NCBI GenBank assembly: GCA_012927585.1
Contig: JABBOY010000010.1
Coordinates: 1 to 64,000 of the forward strand
Length of the DNA stretch: 64,000 nt
Direction of reading: 5' to 3'
Origin: Glaciimonas sp.
Lineage (GTDB): Bacteria; Pseudomonadota; Gammaproteobacteria; Burkholderiales; Burkholderiaceae_D
Within the stretch, counting starts at the first letter, position 1, and each line of letters begins with the position of its first letter. Shown here piece after piece: positions 18,490-26,927 of this stretch. Both the position numbers and the translations under genes were made by a program. The notes under the pieces were generated by a model that was not told where the DNA came from, did not search any database, and was given only the letters and a program-made list of their open reading frames with translations.

Positions 18490-18699
18490 TTCATGCTTTC
18501 ATCTGGTAGGTCAGTGATATTTTGGCGCAGCGCACATCGGCCCAGAGTACTTGATGGTTGTGCAGCCAGCGCAATCGTCAAAAAAGCGGCGAGGTATTTG
18601 AACCGCTTGGGCCACTTGCAGCAAATGGGAATGGTCACGGCTCTTTCGGGTGTTAAAACAGCATGGGCATTCATAAAGGCTAATGGTCCGGTTATTGTC

Positions 18700-18909
18700 T
18701 TATTTTTGCGCAGTGCGACGCTGGATTGCTTGCCACATCGCGCATTTATCGTTTTCGCTGGCCTGGCTCCAGGCGATGATTTCTGGAATGGTGCGCCGGC
18801 AGCCTTGACACAGGCCTGAGGCATCATCCATTTTGCACAGATTGATGCAGGGCGATGGTAGCGGGCCGACGTGAGTTTCGGGATCGAAATCCTGGATAGG
18901 CATAGTCAT
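18700..18909 (-). CDS. DUF1289 small Cys-rich protein
   Basis: A 69-residue protein with SPCINLCKMDDASGLCQGCRRT, which carries the four cysteines (CxxxC...CxxC) that define DUF1289, and a trailing IIAWSQASENDKCAMW. The start at 18909 (MTMPIQ) overlaps the stop of the upstream thioesterase gene by 4 bp, so the two are translated in series; ATG 18903 is an alternative. The cysteines probably bind a metal, most likely zinc or Fe-S, which is inference. The open frame runs further upstream, but that part is antisense-like shadow within the thioesterase gene. Function is unknown. Confidence 0.82.
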   Translation of the reverse strand: MTMPIQDFDPETHVGPLPSPCINLCKMDDASGLCQGCRRTIPEIIAWSQASENDKCAMWQAIQRRTAQK

Positions 18910-19334
18910 GCCGACAACCGCGTTTTCTTCTCTGCCAATTTGGCGTTGAAGCGTTCCGGCAGGATGACCGCACGTTCGTGCGTACCCTCGGCAATCTTGT
19001 CCAGTGCGTCCCAAGCCTCGACCTGAAACACGATACGACGACCCTCGACGGCGGTCACTACACCCTTGATATGCAGCGCCATGCCGGGCGGCGTCGCTGC
19101 CAGATGCCTGAAATTGACCATGGTACCCAAACTCTGTTCGCGCGGCCAATCCATAAACCGCATGATGCCATTGACACAGGCCAGTTCCATCAGCCCCACC
19201 ATGTAACCGGTGGCGAGCACATCAGGCATTTCGCGGCAGAACGCGATGTCGTGATACAAGCTCGGCACGGTCGCGCGTTCAGGAATGACGGTGCGCCACT
19301 CGAAAGTGACGCCAGCTTGCAAATCGGGGCTCAT
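18906..19334 (-). CDS. Hotdog-fold thioesterase, FlK-like
   Basis: A 142-residue single-hotdog protein starting MSPDLQAGVTFEW. Residues such as LATGYMVGLMELACVNGIM and LGTMVNFRHLAATPPGM match the thioesterase family related to fluoroacetyl-CoA thioesterase, which hydrolyses acyl-CoA esters. It is coupled by a 4 bp overlap to the DUF1289 gene. The actual acyl substrate is unknown. Its closeness to acyl-CoA enzymes (crotonase at 16.5 kb) suggests a general acyl-CoA housekeeping role. Confidence 0.75.
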   Translation of the reverse strand: MSPDLQAGVTFEWRTVIPERATVPSLYHDIAFCREMPDVLATGYMVGLMELACVNGIMRFMDWPREQSLGTMVNFRHLAATPPGMALHIKGVVTAVEGRRIVFQVEAWDALDKIAEGTHERAVILPERFNAKLAEKKTRLSA

Positions 19335-19482
19335 TGGTCGGGTTTCATAATCGGAATTGGAGGAGAAAAAACCATTATGCGGTTAAAGTGCAACGTTTTT
19401 TGGTTGCGCGACGGTTTGTGCGCGCAGTAGTGAAAAGGAATTCGGTAAAAACGAGCGCGCAATTCAGATTACTACGTACCCG

Positions 19483-19761
19483 TTATTGGCGCTGATCGGC
19501 CAGCGCTTTGGCCAGAAGTTCCGCCACCACTTCGTTCATTCCCATTCCCCGCGCCTGCGCCACGGCCTGTAGCTGGGCCACCAGATCGCTGTGCAGCTTA
19601 ACCGCGAATGGCACCAGACCGAGCGCCTGATCCAGTTTGCGTTGGTCGCGCCGATCCAGGGCCACGGCGGCATCCTGGCCGAACGCTGGGCTGGTGCCGG
19701 CTTGCTTCATTTTACCGGTCAGTTTCATTGCTTTTTGCTTTTCCAGGCCGGACTTTTTCAT
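19483..19761 (-). CDS. Small conserved protein with helical ribbon-helix-helix-like C-terminus
   Basis: A 92-residue basic protein. ATG 19761 is chosen over 19848 because GAGGAA lies just upstream and the segment beyond looks non-coding. The N-terminal 40 residues are rich in Lys, Met and Gln (MKKSGLEKQKAMKLTGKMKQ). The C-terminal part, VKLHSDLVAQLQAVAQARGM followed by MNEVVAELLAKALA, has the spacing of a ribbon-helix-helix DNA-binding unit. This is a resemblance only. No operon partner is apparent. Confidence 0.55.
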   Translation of the reverse strand: MKKSGLEKQKAMKLTGKMKQAGTSPAFGQDAAVALDRRDQRKLDQALGLVPFAVKLHSDLVAQLQAVAQARGMGMNEVVAELLAKALADQRQ

Positions 19762-19886
19762 GGCTTTATTCCTCTTTAAATTGAAGCGACCCATTTTACG
19801 CAGGTGCGGCGGTGACGATGCATTTAAAACGTTTCGCCATCCCGACAAATGCCTGCGGGCACTTTCGATATTATCAATATTAATTA

Positions 19887-19930
19887 GGAGTATGCATTAA
19901 AATAGTGCATTCCCCGCATATATTCATTGA
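19887..19930 (-). repeat. AT-rich hairpin repeat, copy 1 (reverse)
   Basis: The reverse complement reads GAATATATGCGGGGAATGCA and ends in GCATACTCC. It shares the TATGC...GCATA hairpin arms with five further copies in this window (34030, 39417, 44993, 55826, 63881). Confidence 0.7.
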
Positions 19931-20015
19931 ATAATACAAAAATACACTGCCTTGTATATCTATTGTGGTCGAGCCGACAGGAGGTGCGCCGCATTGAAAG
20001 GAGGCGGCACCGCCA

Positions 20016-21077
20016 TCAGCGCCCGGGCAGCGCGATGGTCAACTCGTCGGCCAAGGTTTGCACCAGCAGCGCGGCCGGCATTGGGCGCGCCAAGGCAGCG
20101 CCTTGTCCGGCCCAAAGCGACATCATTTCCAGTTGGCCCTGCTGGGTCGCTGCCTGACGAATTTCGGCTGTCAGTGCGTTCTGGATCGGGTAAGCCGGCA
20201 TCTCCTGCTCGAAAGGACGTAACTGCTGCATGAAATCGGTGACGATACTGCGCGCATATCGGCCTGAAAATACCCGCGTCAGGCGTGTGCCGTCGTCGCT
20301 GGTGTGCGTGATACGTTGTTTCCAGCCCGCATGAATGCCGGCTTCCGGGCAGCACAAGAAGGCGGTGCCGAGTTGCGCCGCTTGCGCGCCCAGGATCAAC
20401 GCGGCGGCAATGCCCTTGCCATTCATGATGCCGCCGGCCGCGATCAGCGGCACATTGACGGCGCGCGCGACCTGCGGAATTAGCGCCATTAGGCCGATTT
20501 CCGATTGTTCGAAGTCGCCCAGAAAGGTGCCGCGATGACCGCCCGCTTCAATCCCCTGGATGCAAATTGCATCGGCGCCGGCCGCTTCCCAGGCTTTGGC
20601 TTCCGCTACCGTAGTGGCAGTGCCGATCACGCACGAGCCCTGTTGCCTGAATTGCGCCACTGTGGCGGCGTCGAGCACGCCGAAAGTAAAGCTGACCACC
20701 GGCGGCGCGAGTGCCAGCAGGGCGGCGATCTGGGCTTGGTTATTTTCGCAAAATTTGGCAGGGCGGCTTGCCACCGGCAAGCCCAGAGTAGCCCGAAACG
20801 GGTTCAGGCGCGTTTGCGCAGACAAGAGTTCGGCATCGTTCGGATGCGGCTCTTCCAGCACGAACAAGTTGACATTGAACGGACGGCGGGTCTGGGCGCG
20901 CACCCGTTGCATGCTTTCGGTAATCGCCGCGGGCGACAGCGTGGCAGCTGCGAACGAGCCCAAGGCGCCGGCATTGGAAACGGCCGCCACCAGTTCGGGC
21001 GTGGTAGCACCGCCGGCCATCGGCGCCTGGATGATCGGATGATTGATGCCAAGCATCTTTACAAAACGTGAATACAT
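20016..21077 (-). CDS. Nitronate monooxygenase family protein (NAD(P)H-quinone reductase-like subgroup)
   Basis: A 353-residue FMN-dependent barrel protein. The frame extends to 21122, but ATG 21077 (MYSRFVKMLGINHPIIQAPM) matches family starts and has a GGGAG ribosome-binding site. Key stretches are PIIQAPMAGGATTPELVAAV, GADAICIQGIEAGGHRGTF (flavin and catalytic His region) and VPLIAAGGIMNGKGIAAAL. A second, divergent member of the family lies at 15410-16378. Substrate is unknown; nitronate oxidation is the family default. The AT-rich repeat at 19887-19930 lies downstream of its stop. Confidence 0.85.
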   Translation of the reverse strand: MYSRFVKMLGINHPIIQAPMAGGATTPELVAAVSNAGALGSFAAATLSPAAITESMQRVRAQTRRPFNVNLFVLEEPHPNDAELLSAQTRLNPFRATLGLPVASRPAKFCENNQAQIAALLALAPPVVSFTFGVLDAATVAQFRQQGSCVIGTATTVAEAKAWEAAGADAICIQGIEAGGHRGTFLGDFEQSEIGLMALIPQVARAVNVPLIAAGGIMNGKGIAAALILGAQAAQLGTAFLCCPEAGIHAGWKQRITHTSDDGTRLTRVFSGRYARSIVTDFMQQLRPFEQEMPAYPIQNALTAEIRQAATQQGQLEMMSLWAGQGAALARPMPAALLVQTLADELTIALPGR

Positions 21078-21351
21078 GATTAGGTGACTCCCTGTATTTG
21101 AAAAAAATGGATAGATACGCAATATTCATACGTAACGTTCGCGGCTGTCATTTCAGCGCGCGTTGCGCGTATTGGCGCGGATTTTTCAAGCCACTACAGC
21201 CTATTATTTTCGGCTACAATTTAGCTGTAATGTAGTTGCAAATAAGCGAAAAGCAACTGCGCAGTGCGCATCTGCCAGGTGCCAACGCGAGTATATTTGA
21301 CCGTGCAAAGGCTGCATCTTAAATGCTACAAAAGCTAACCAGGAGAACAAA

Positions 21352-21567
21352 ATGCTAGTCCATGAATATACGCGACATAGCGGTCAGCGTTTGACCTATA
21401 CCATCGTATACGGCGAAGGAGAGTATTTCATCCAGCGTGATGGTCAATTGAAAAAGTCGGTTCCTGATGCCCTCGTCGCCAGCGTCTCTCCCGGCGAGGC
21501 CACACCTCAACTCATGCTGCGCATGGCGATAGCGGATATTGAAGTACTGATCGGGATGGAGGAATAA
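21352..21567 (+). CDS. Small hypothetical protein (71 aa)
   Basis: A 71-residue protein with a good ribosome-binding site (AGGAGA, 6 bp before ATG). It contains a beta-rich first half (LTYTIVYGEGEYFIQRDGQL) and a helical end (LMLRMAIADIEVLIGMEE). No signal or membrane segment is seen. Not recognised. It is followed at 42 bp by another small gene on the same strand, so the two may be co-transcribed. Confidence 0.55.
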   Translation: MLVHEYTRHSGQRLTYTIVYGEGEYFIQRDGQLKKSVPDALVASVSPGEATPQLMLRMAIADIEVLIGMEE

Positions 21568-21608
21568 GCCGCAAGGCTTATCCTACCGTTTTAATGCCTG
21601 GAGTCTGA

Positions 21609-21860
21609 ATGCCATACGAAACAATGCGTGAATATGAAATTGAGTATTCCAGCACGCGGTTGCCCGATAGTACGCATTGGGCAGCGATGGTAACAATTTA
21701 CGGCCCCTCTAGCAGCCCCATGCATAGAAGCTGTATTTTCCCTTTGCAGCGCGTCTCTATTAATACCATTTTTACCAATCCAGAACAGGCAGAAAAAGAA
21801 GCGCACAAAGTGGCGCTTCAGATGTTCGAACCCGGGACGCAGCGCGGCCCCGGCGGATAG
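21609..21860 (+). CDS. Small hypothetical protein (83 aa)
   Basis: An 83-residue acidic to neutral protein with TGGAG 7 bp before ATG. The N-terminal half, EIEYSSTRLPDSTHWAAMVT, suggests beta strands; the C-terminal EQAEKEAHKVALQMFEPG is a helix. The pattern of a short strand-strand-helix unit is seen in many small orphan proteins. Not recognised. It lies just upstream of the integron-like cassette boundary. Confidence 0.5.
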   Translation: MPYETMREYEIEYSSTRLPDSTHWAAMVTIYGPSSSPMHRSCIFPLQRVSINTIFTNPEQAEKEAHKVALQMFEPGTQRGPGG

Positions 21861-21872
21861 AGCCAGCCGCAG

Positions 21873-21890
21873 CATCGGTTGGCACGTAGT
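21873..21890 (+). repeat. 18 bp direct repeat, left copy
   Basis: ATCGGTTGGCACGTAGTA recurs with one mismatch at 22569-22586. The two copies bracket the cassette-like gene. Confidence 0.7.
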
Positions 21891-21981
21891 ACATGTCCAA
21901 AGCTAGAAAGCATGCGAGTTTCTGAGGTTTGGCTTCTTTTGATAATGTGCAAGCGACAGTGTCAGCATGCAAATTTGCAAT

Positions 21982-21997
21982 CTAAAACAAGTTAGGC
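21982..21997 (+). other. Integron attI-like / core recombination site (GTTAGGC)
   Basis: CTAAAACAAGTTAGGC, ending 3 bp before the start codon of the next gene, contains the GTTRRRY core site. It closely resembles the insertion point of class 1 integron attI as I remember it (CTAAAACAAAGTTA). No integrase gene lies nearby. Confidence 0.5.
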
Positions 21998-22000
21998 ATC

Positions 22001-22327
22001 ATGGAAACATCGGCTGTCCAATCCATCAAACTAGCCATTGTTGCCGCTACGGGGCTATCTAAAGATGCGCTTCACATCTATGTTGGTCTTGCGGGATTTC
22101 TTGCAATGGCTGCGGTATTACGCAAACCGCTTCGTTCTATTGTCCCGTGGCTTGTAGTCGTCGCTATAGCCGTTGCAGGGGAAATGTTTGATATGCGAGA
22201 TGACGTTGCTAGCCTGGGGTATTGGCGCTGGGGCGCAAGTTTGCACGACATACTCAATACAGTTTTCTGGCCTACCGTACTTTTGCTACTTGCCAAGTTC
22301 GGTATTTTTTTTCGGGGCAACAAGTGA
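22001..22327 (+). CDS. Small membrane protein, probable integron cassette gene
   Basis: A 108-residue protein with three probable membrane helices: ALHIYVGLAGFLAMAAVL (about 24-41), IVPWLVVVAIAVAGEMFD (about 47-64) and ILNTVFWPTVLLLLAKFGIF (about 84-103). Its start is only 3 bp after a GTTAGGC core site and its stop is 8 bp before GCCTAAC, the tight packing of mobile integron cassettes. Function unknown; small membrane proteins of this sort are frequent in cassettes. The family was not recognised. Confidence 0.65.
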   Translation: METSAVQSIKLAIVAATGLSKDALHIYVGLAGFLAMAAVLRKPLRSIVPWLVVVAIAVAGEMFDMRDDVASLGYWRWGASLHDILNTVFWPTVLLLLAKFGIFFRGNK

Positions 22328-22334
22328 CCGGAAT

Positions 22335-22435
22335 GCCTAACATCGCGGTCAAGCGGGACACCCCGCTTGTCTTTGCAAGAAGGGCTCAATGCCATTGCTC
22401 TGCAGTTAAATACAAGACCTCACAAGACGTTAGAT
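22335..22435 (+). other. attC-like site (possibly decayed) after the cassette gene
   Basis: It begins with GCCTAAC (22335-22341), the inverse of the core site, followed by an arm TCAAGCGGG...CCCCGCTTG that forms an 8 bp hairpin like the inner arms of attC. GTTAGAT (22429-22435) could be the far core site, giving a 101 bp element of usual attC length, but its inner arm does not pair well. Partial or degenerate. Confidence 0.45.
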
Positions 22436-22568
22436 TACGAAACAGCAGAACGATTTCATGATTATGTCGTAGCGATCAGTTGAAAAATCCTACAAATCAA
22501 AAAACAGCCACATTAACGCTTTCGCCCTTCATATGTCCCGCCTGGAGCCTTAAGCACAACATGCTAAA

Positions 22569-22586
22569 ATCGGTTGGCACGCAGTA
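22569..22586 (+). repeat. 18 bp direct repeat, right copy
   Basis: ATCGGTTGGCACGCAGTA, one mismatch from 21873-21890. It lies between the cassette-like region and the stop of mvaB. Confidence 0.7.
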
Positions 22587-22597
22587 TAAATTAACGA

Positions 22598-23518
22598 TCA
22601 ACCGGCGCGCTTGGCCGCCAGCGCATTGCCAGCGCGGCTGACTGCCTTGCGTCCCAGATGCTGCGAGATGAACTGGCCGGCGTCGACCACTGCGTCCAGG
22701 TCGATGCCGGTGGCGATGCCCAAGCCCTGCATCAAAAACAGCACGTCTTCGGTGGCGACATTACCAGTAGCGCCTTTCGCATACGGACAGCCGCCCAGCC
22801 CCGCCACCGAGGAATGAAAAATCGACACGCCGACTTCGAGGCTGGCGTAGATGTTGGCGATGCCCTGACCGTAAGTATCGTGGAAGTGGCCTGATAGCTG
22901 CCTCAGCGGAAACTCTTGCGCAGCGCGCTGCATGATCGCATGCACTTTCAGCGGAGTGGCCACGCCAATGGTGTCGGCGATATCAATCTCGTCGCAGCCC
23001 AGTTCGCGCATGCGACGCACTACATCGGCCACCGCATCGGCCGATACTTCGCCCTGATACGGACAGCCGAACGCGCAACTGATGCTGCCGCGCAAACGCA
23101 GACCGTGTTGCTTGGCGGCGAGCGCGACGTCGCGGAAACGTTCGATCGATTCGGCAATCGAGCAATTGATGTTCTTTTGCGAAAAGGCTTCGGAGGCTGA
23201 ACCGAAGATCACCACTTCATCCGCCTTGGCTGTAAGCGCAGCCTTAAAGCCTTGCATGTTCGGCGTCAGCACCGAATACACCACGCCCGGCTTGCGCGTG
23301 ATGCCGGCCATTACTTCGGCCGATGTCTCCATTTGCGGCACCCACTTGGGCGACACGAAAGAGGCCGCTTCGATGTTGATAAAACCGGCTTGCGTGAGGC
23401 GGTTGACCAGTTCGATCTTGACCTCGGCCGAAATGGTTTCCTGTTCGTTTTGCAAGCCGTCGCGTGGGCCGACTTCGACGATCTTGACTTGTTGCGGGAG
23501 ATTGCTGGATGGATTCAT
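22598..23518 (-). CDS. mvaB: Hydroxymethylglutaryl-CoA lyase
   Basis: A 306-residue enzyme that cleaves HMG-CoA to acetyl-CoA and acetoacetate, the last step of leucine degradation (also called liuE). The family start VKIVEVGPRDGLQNEQETI is intact, with the catalytic Arg-Asp, as are SGHFHDTYGQGIANI (metal-binding His pair) and GLGGCPYAKGATGNVATED (catalytic Cys loop). ATG 23518 is preferred to the longer frame to 23608. It lies downstream of liuD and ghrA on the same strand but with repeats between, so a single transcript is not assured. Confidence 0.93.
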   Translation of the reverse strand: MNPSSNLPQQVKIVEVGPRDGLQNEQETISAEVKIELVNRLTQAGFINIEAASFVSPKWVPQMETSAEVMAGITRKPGVVYSVLTPNMQGFKAALTAKADEVVIFGSASEAFSQKNINCSIAESIERFRDVALAAKQHGLRLRGSISCAFGCPYQGEVSADAVADVVRRMRELGCDEIDIADTIGVATPLKVHAIMQRAAQEFPLRQLSGHFHDTYGQGIANIYASLEVGVSIFHSSVAGLGGCPYAKGATGNVATEDVLFLMQGLGIATGIDLDAVVDAGQFISQHLGRKAVSRAGNALAAKRAG

Positions 23519-23541
23519 TGGGATGTGTCCTTGATGTGAAA

Positions 23542-23565
23542 GTAGTGCAGGCCTCCGTGCCTGCA
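23542..23565. repeat. REP-like palindrome (family A)
   Basis: The short palindrome AGGCCTCCGTGCCTGCA occurs just upstream of mvaB. The same unit recurs at about 26819, 36384, 36879, 36941 and 38145, and frames the RAYT gene. Confidence 0.7.
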
Positions 23566-23588
23566 GCCTGAAACCGATGCAGCGCGGT

Positions 23589-23651
23589 AGGTGCGAATTT
23601 ATTCGCACTCTTAACTACTCCGTGCGCGCTGATGCGAATAAATTCGCACCT
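23589..23651. repeat. Perfect 19 bp inverted repeat
   Basis: AGGTGCGAATTTATTCGCA (23589-23607) and its exact reverse complement (23633-23651), separated by 25 bp, lie between mvaB and ghrA. Transcribed, it would form a long hairpin. Confidence 0.85.
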
Positions 23652-23678
23652 GCAACGTCATTGTGAGCGCTCGATTGT

Positions 23679-24620
23679 TTAATACCCTTTGCTTCGATCG
23701 ATGATTCCGACGATAGGTTCGCCCTGTTCCAACGCCTGGATTTTTTCGGCGATCTGGCGAATGCTTTCTTCGCGCAAAGTCAGCGCGGCGATGTGCGGCG
23801 TAATGGCGATGCGCGGTTCCTGCCAGAACGGGTGTTGCGGCGGTAGCGCTTCGGTGCGGAACACATCGAGCGTCGCGCCGGCCAGATGCTCCGATTTGAT
23901 CAACGCCAGCAAGTCCGATTCTGCCACATGCGCGCCGCGGGCGACGTTGATCAGGTATGCGCCTTTTGGCAATTTTTCCAATCTGCTGCGGCTGAGGATT
24001 TGCGTGGTTTCGGCGGTCAGGGGCAAAATGCAAACCAGAACCTGGCTACCTTGCAAAAAATCATCCAGTTCCTCTTCGCCGGCAAAACACGTCATGCCCG
24101 GCAAGTCCTTGCGGCTGCGACTCCAGCCGCGCAGCGGGAAACCGAAGTGCTGCACCGCTCTGGCAATTCGACTACCGAGCACGCCCAGACCGAGGATGCC
24201 GACCGTGAAATTGTGCTTGTCATGCGGCCGCAGTGGCCGCCAGATGCCAGCCCGTCTTTGCGCTTCATAGTCATCGAAACGGCGGAAATGACGCAGGATT
24301 GCGTAGCTTACGTATTCCGCCATTTGCACTGCCATGCCGGCGTCGTCCAGTCGCACGATAGGCACGTTCGGCGGCAGCGCAGCGCCCAGTTGCAGAATCG
24401 CATCGACTCCCGCGCCGAGATTGAATACCGCCTTCAAACCGGCATGACCGGCCAGCATGGCAGCCGGCGGTTTCCAGGCCACGATGTAATCGGCCGGCAG
24501 CACATTTGCTGCGCCCATGCCGTGCTGCCAAACTTGCACGCGGGCCTGCGGCAAGGCTTGCGACAAGGCGTCTAGCCAAGATTGCGGCTTGCCGTCGGAA
24601 CTATAAAATAAAATCTGCAT
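23679..24620 (-). CDS. ghrA: Glyoxylate/hydroxypyruvate reductase A-like 2-hydroxyacid dehydrogenase
   Basis: A 313-residue NAD(P)-dependent dehydrogenase. The start at 24620 (MQILFYSSDGKPQSW) is chosen because the frame beyond lies in a repeat. It has the GhrA-like catalytic-domain opening, the nucleotide loop TVGILGLGVLGSRIA, LINVARGAHVAESDLLALI (substrate Arg) and a late FWQEPRIAITPHIAALT with the catalytic His. It should reduce glyoxylate or hydroxypyruvate. It sits among leucine catabolic genes, but no direct link to that pathway is known. Confidence 0.85.
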   Translation of the reverse strand: MQILFYSSDGKPQSWLDALSQALPQARVQVWQHGMGAANVLPADYIVAWKPPAAMLAGHAGLKAVFNLGAGVDAILQLGAALPPNVPIVRLDDAGMAVQMAEYVSYAILRHFRRFDDYEAQRRAGIWRPLRPHDKHNFTVGILGLGVLGSRIARAVQHFGFPLRGWSRSRKDLPGMTCFAGEEELDDFLQGSQVLVCILPLTAETTQILSRSRLEKLPKGAYLINVARGAHVAESDLLALIKSEHLAGATLDVFRTEALPPQHPFWQEPRIAITPHIAALTLREESIRQIAEKIQALEQGEPIVGIIDRSKGY

Positions 24621-24654
24621 AAGAAAAATTAGAAAAGGATTGAATGCTATTTTT

Positions 24655-24748
24655 GTAGGTTGGGTTAGCTTAGCGTAACCCGACATTCGTAGCCGCAAAT
24701 GTCGGGGCAGTTTTGCAAGTTCGCGATGAAGCCACACACCCAACCTAC
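24655..24748. repeat. Long palindromic intergenic repeat
   Basis: Terminal arms GTAGGTTGGGT (24655-24665) and ACCCAACCTAC (24738-24748) are perfect complements. A nested inner pair is CCCGACATT / AATGTCGGG. It lies between ghrA and liuD. Confidence 0.8.
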
Positions 24749-24788
24749 GGATTCCGGCGCATTTTACGTGGAAAGTGGGTATCAGTGA

Positions 24789-26801
24789 TTATGCAAGTTT
24801 GAACGCCAGTAACGGCGCTCCGTCGGCAACCTGATCGCCAATCGTATACAACACTTCTTCGACCATGCCGTCGCCAGGAGCGGCGATGGTGTGCTCCATT
24901 TTCATCGCTTCCATAATCACCAGCGGTTCGCCTTTTTTGACGTGCTGGCCTTTTTCAACCAGTACCGCCACCACTTTACCCGGCATCGGCGCAGTCAAGC
25001 GGCCGCCATCGGCTTCCGCTGCGCCGGCATGCGCCAGCGGGTCGTTGTAGTTGAGCGCGGTGCGGCCGCCACCTGCAAAGACGTGGAATACATCGCCGTC
25101 GCGCACCACCGAGCCGCGCACCGCGCGCTGGTCCAGTGTCAGTCTGAAGTCGCTGTTGTCATGCAGGCCCAGAGTCGCCTTGATCGATGCAGTGCCTAGT
25201 CCAATTTGCCAGCCGTCAGATTGATACTCCACGGTGAGCGGCTGCGCCTCGGCATCGTCCAGCGCCGCATCGGCAAAATGCAGGGTACGCTGCAATACGC
25301 TATTCATGCGCCAGCCGCTAATGTTTCCGAACGGGTCATTCGCAGCCGCCGATTTTTCCGAAGTCACTAAAGCCACCGCTGCCAGCGCCAGCACATCGAT
25401 TGAGACTGGGGCCGCCGCCGGAAACAGCACATCACCGTTGCGCTCGATTAAGCCGGTATCCAGATCGGCGCTGGAGAACGACTGGCTTGCGATCAAGCGC
25501 TGCAGGAACGCAATATTATTCGCCAGGCCGACGATCTGGTATTCGGACAAGGCTTGCGCCATGCGTGCCAGCGCTTCGTCGCGGTCTTCGCCCCAGACGA
25601 TCAGCTTGGCGATCATCGGGTCGTAGAACGGCGAAATAGTGTCGCCGGCACGCACGCCGCTGTCGATGCGCACCGCAGCGGGAATAGATGCATTTCCCAA
25701 TTCGAAAGTGACCGCAGACGGCGTGCGCAAATGCTTGAGGGTGCCGGTTGACGGCAGAAAACCTTTTTCAGGATTTTCCGCATAAATCCGCGCTTCTATC
25801 GCGTGGCCGTGCAGCTTCAGCTGGTGCTGCAGCATTGGTAAAGGTTCGCCGGCGGCGACCCGCAATTGCCACTCGACCAGATCGGTGCCGGTAATCATTT
25901 CGGTGACCGGATGCTCAACTTGCAGGCGAGTATTCATCTCCATAAAATAGAACGAGCCATCCTGATTGGCAATGAATTCGACCGTGCCGGCGCCGACATA
26001 GCCGACTGCCTTTGCTGCGGCCACGGCGGCATTACCCATTGCGGCGCGGCGCTCAAGCGTCATGCCGGGCGCCGGTGCTTCTTCCAGCACTTTCTGGTGG
26101 CGGCGCTGCACCGAGCAATCGCGCTCAAACAGGTATACGCAATTGCCATGCGTGTCGGCGAACACTTGAATTTCGATATGGCGCGGACGCTGCAAATATT
26201 TTTCAGCCAGCACCCGGTCGTCGCCGAATGAACTGATCGCTTCGCGCTTGCATGAGGCCAATGCAGCCTTGAAATCGGCCGATTTTTCGATCACGCGCAT
26301 ACCCTTGCCGCCGCCGCCGGCGCTGGCTTTGAGCAATACCGGATAGCCCATTTTGTCGGCTTCAAGTTGCAAAAAATCGGCATCCTGATTGTCGCCGTGG
26401 TAGCCCGGTACCAGCGGCACATCGGCTTTTTCCATCAGCGACTTGGCGGCAGATTTGGACCCCATGGCGCGAATGCTTGAGGCCGGCGGGCCGATGAAGA
26501 CCAGTCCTGCTGTAACGCAGGCGTCTGCGAAATCGCTGTTTTCCGACAGGAAACCATAACCCGGATGGATCGCCTGCGCGCCGGTTGCAAGGGCTGCCGC
26601 GATGATCTTATCGGCGCACAAATAGCTTTCCTTGGCTGCTGCCGGGCCGATGCAAACCGCTTCGTCGCACACCGCGACATGCTTTGCGCCGGCATCGGCC
26701 TCTGAATATACCGCGACGGTCTTGATGCCCATCTTGCGGGCGGTAGCGGCTACACGGCATGCGATTTCGCCACGGTTGGCGATCAGGATTTTGGTGAACA
26801 T
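24789..26801 (-). CDS. liuD: 3-methylcrotonyl-CoA carboxylase biotin-containing (alpha) subunit
   Basis: A 670-residue acyl-CoA carboxylase subunit. The N-terminal biotin carboxylase domain (about 1-450) shows KILIANRGEIACRV, the ATP-grasp loop KASAGGGGKGMR and MEMNTRLQVEHPVTE. The C-terminal biotinyl domain ends the protein with VIMEAMKMEHTI, in which the Lys carries biotin. Together with LiuB (32292-33899) it should carboxylate 3-methylcrotonyl-CoA in leucine degradation. Start 26801 is used; the longer frame runs into a repeat. It is separated from liuBC by the bioAFDB genes, which supply its cofactor. Confidence 0.92.
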   Translation of the reverse strand: MFTKILIANRGEIACRVAATARKMGIKTVAVYSEADAGAKHVAVCDEAVCIGPAAAKESYLCADKIIAAALATGAQAIHPGYGFLSENSDFADACVTAGLVFIGPPASSIRAMGSKSAAKSLMEKADVPLVPGYHGDNQDADFLQLEADKMGYPVLLKASAGGGGKGMRVIEKSADFKAALASCKREAISSFGDDRVLAEKYLQRPRHIEIQVFADTHGNCVYLFERDCSVQRRHQKVLEEAPAPGMTLERRAAMGNAAVAAAKAVGYVGAGTVEFIANQDGSFYFMEMNTRLQVEHPVTEMITGTDLVEWQLRVAAGEPLPMLQHQLKLHGHAIEARIYAENPEKGFLPSTGTLKHLRTPSAVTFELGNASIPAAVRIDSGVRAGDTISPFYDPMIAKLIVWGEDRDEALARMAQALSEYQIVGLANNIAFLQRLIASQSFSSADLDTGLIERNGDVLFPAAAPVSIDVLALAAVALVTSEKSAAANDPFGNISGWRMNSVLQRTLHFADAALDDAEAQPLTVEYQSDGWQIGLGTASIKATLGLHDNSDFRLTLDQRAVRGSVVRDGDVFHVFAGGGRTALNYNDPLAHAGAAEADGGRLTAPMPGKVVAVLVEKGQHVKKGEPLVIMEAMKMEHTIAAPGDGMVEEVLYTIGDQVADGAPLLAFKLA

Positions 26802-26818
26802 GTGGAATCTTTCTGAGT

Positions 26819-26926
26819 GTAGTGCAGGCCTGTCGCGCCTGCGATTAGAAGCAATGTGTAGTGCAGGTCTGCGTGCCTGCATTGAGTTGCAGGGCGCAGG
26901 CACACAGACCCGCACTACTTTGTTAA
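26819..26926. repeat. Cluster of REP-like palindromes (family A)
   Basis: Two forward units beginning TAGTGCAGG and one inverted unit ending GCACTAC are packed into about 108 bp between bioB and liuD. Unit ends match the family A palindromes elsewhere in the window. Confidence 0.65.
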
Positions 26927-26927
26927 G

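Noticed and set aside
21873-21890. Sigma-54 promoter (TTGGCACG)
   Set aside because: The GC doublet of the -12 element is missing at the right distance; the match is part of the direct repeat.
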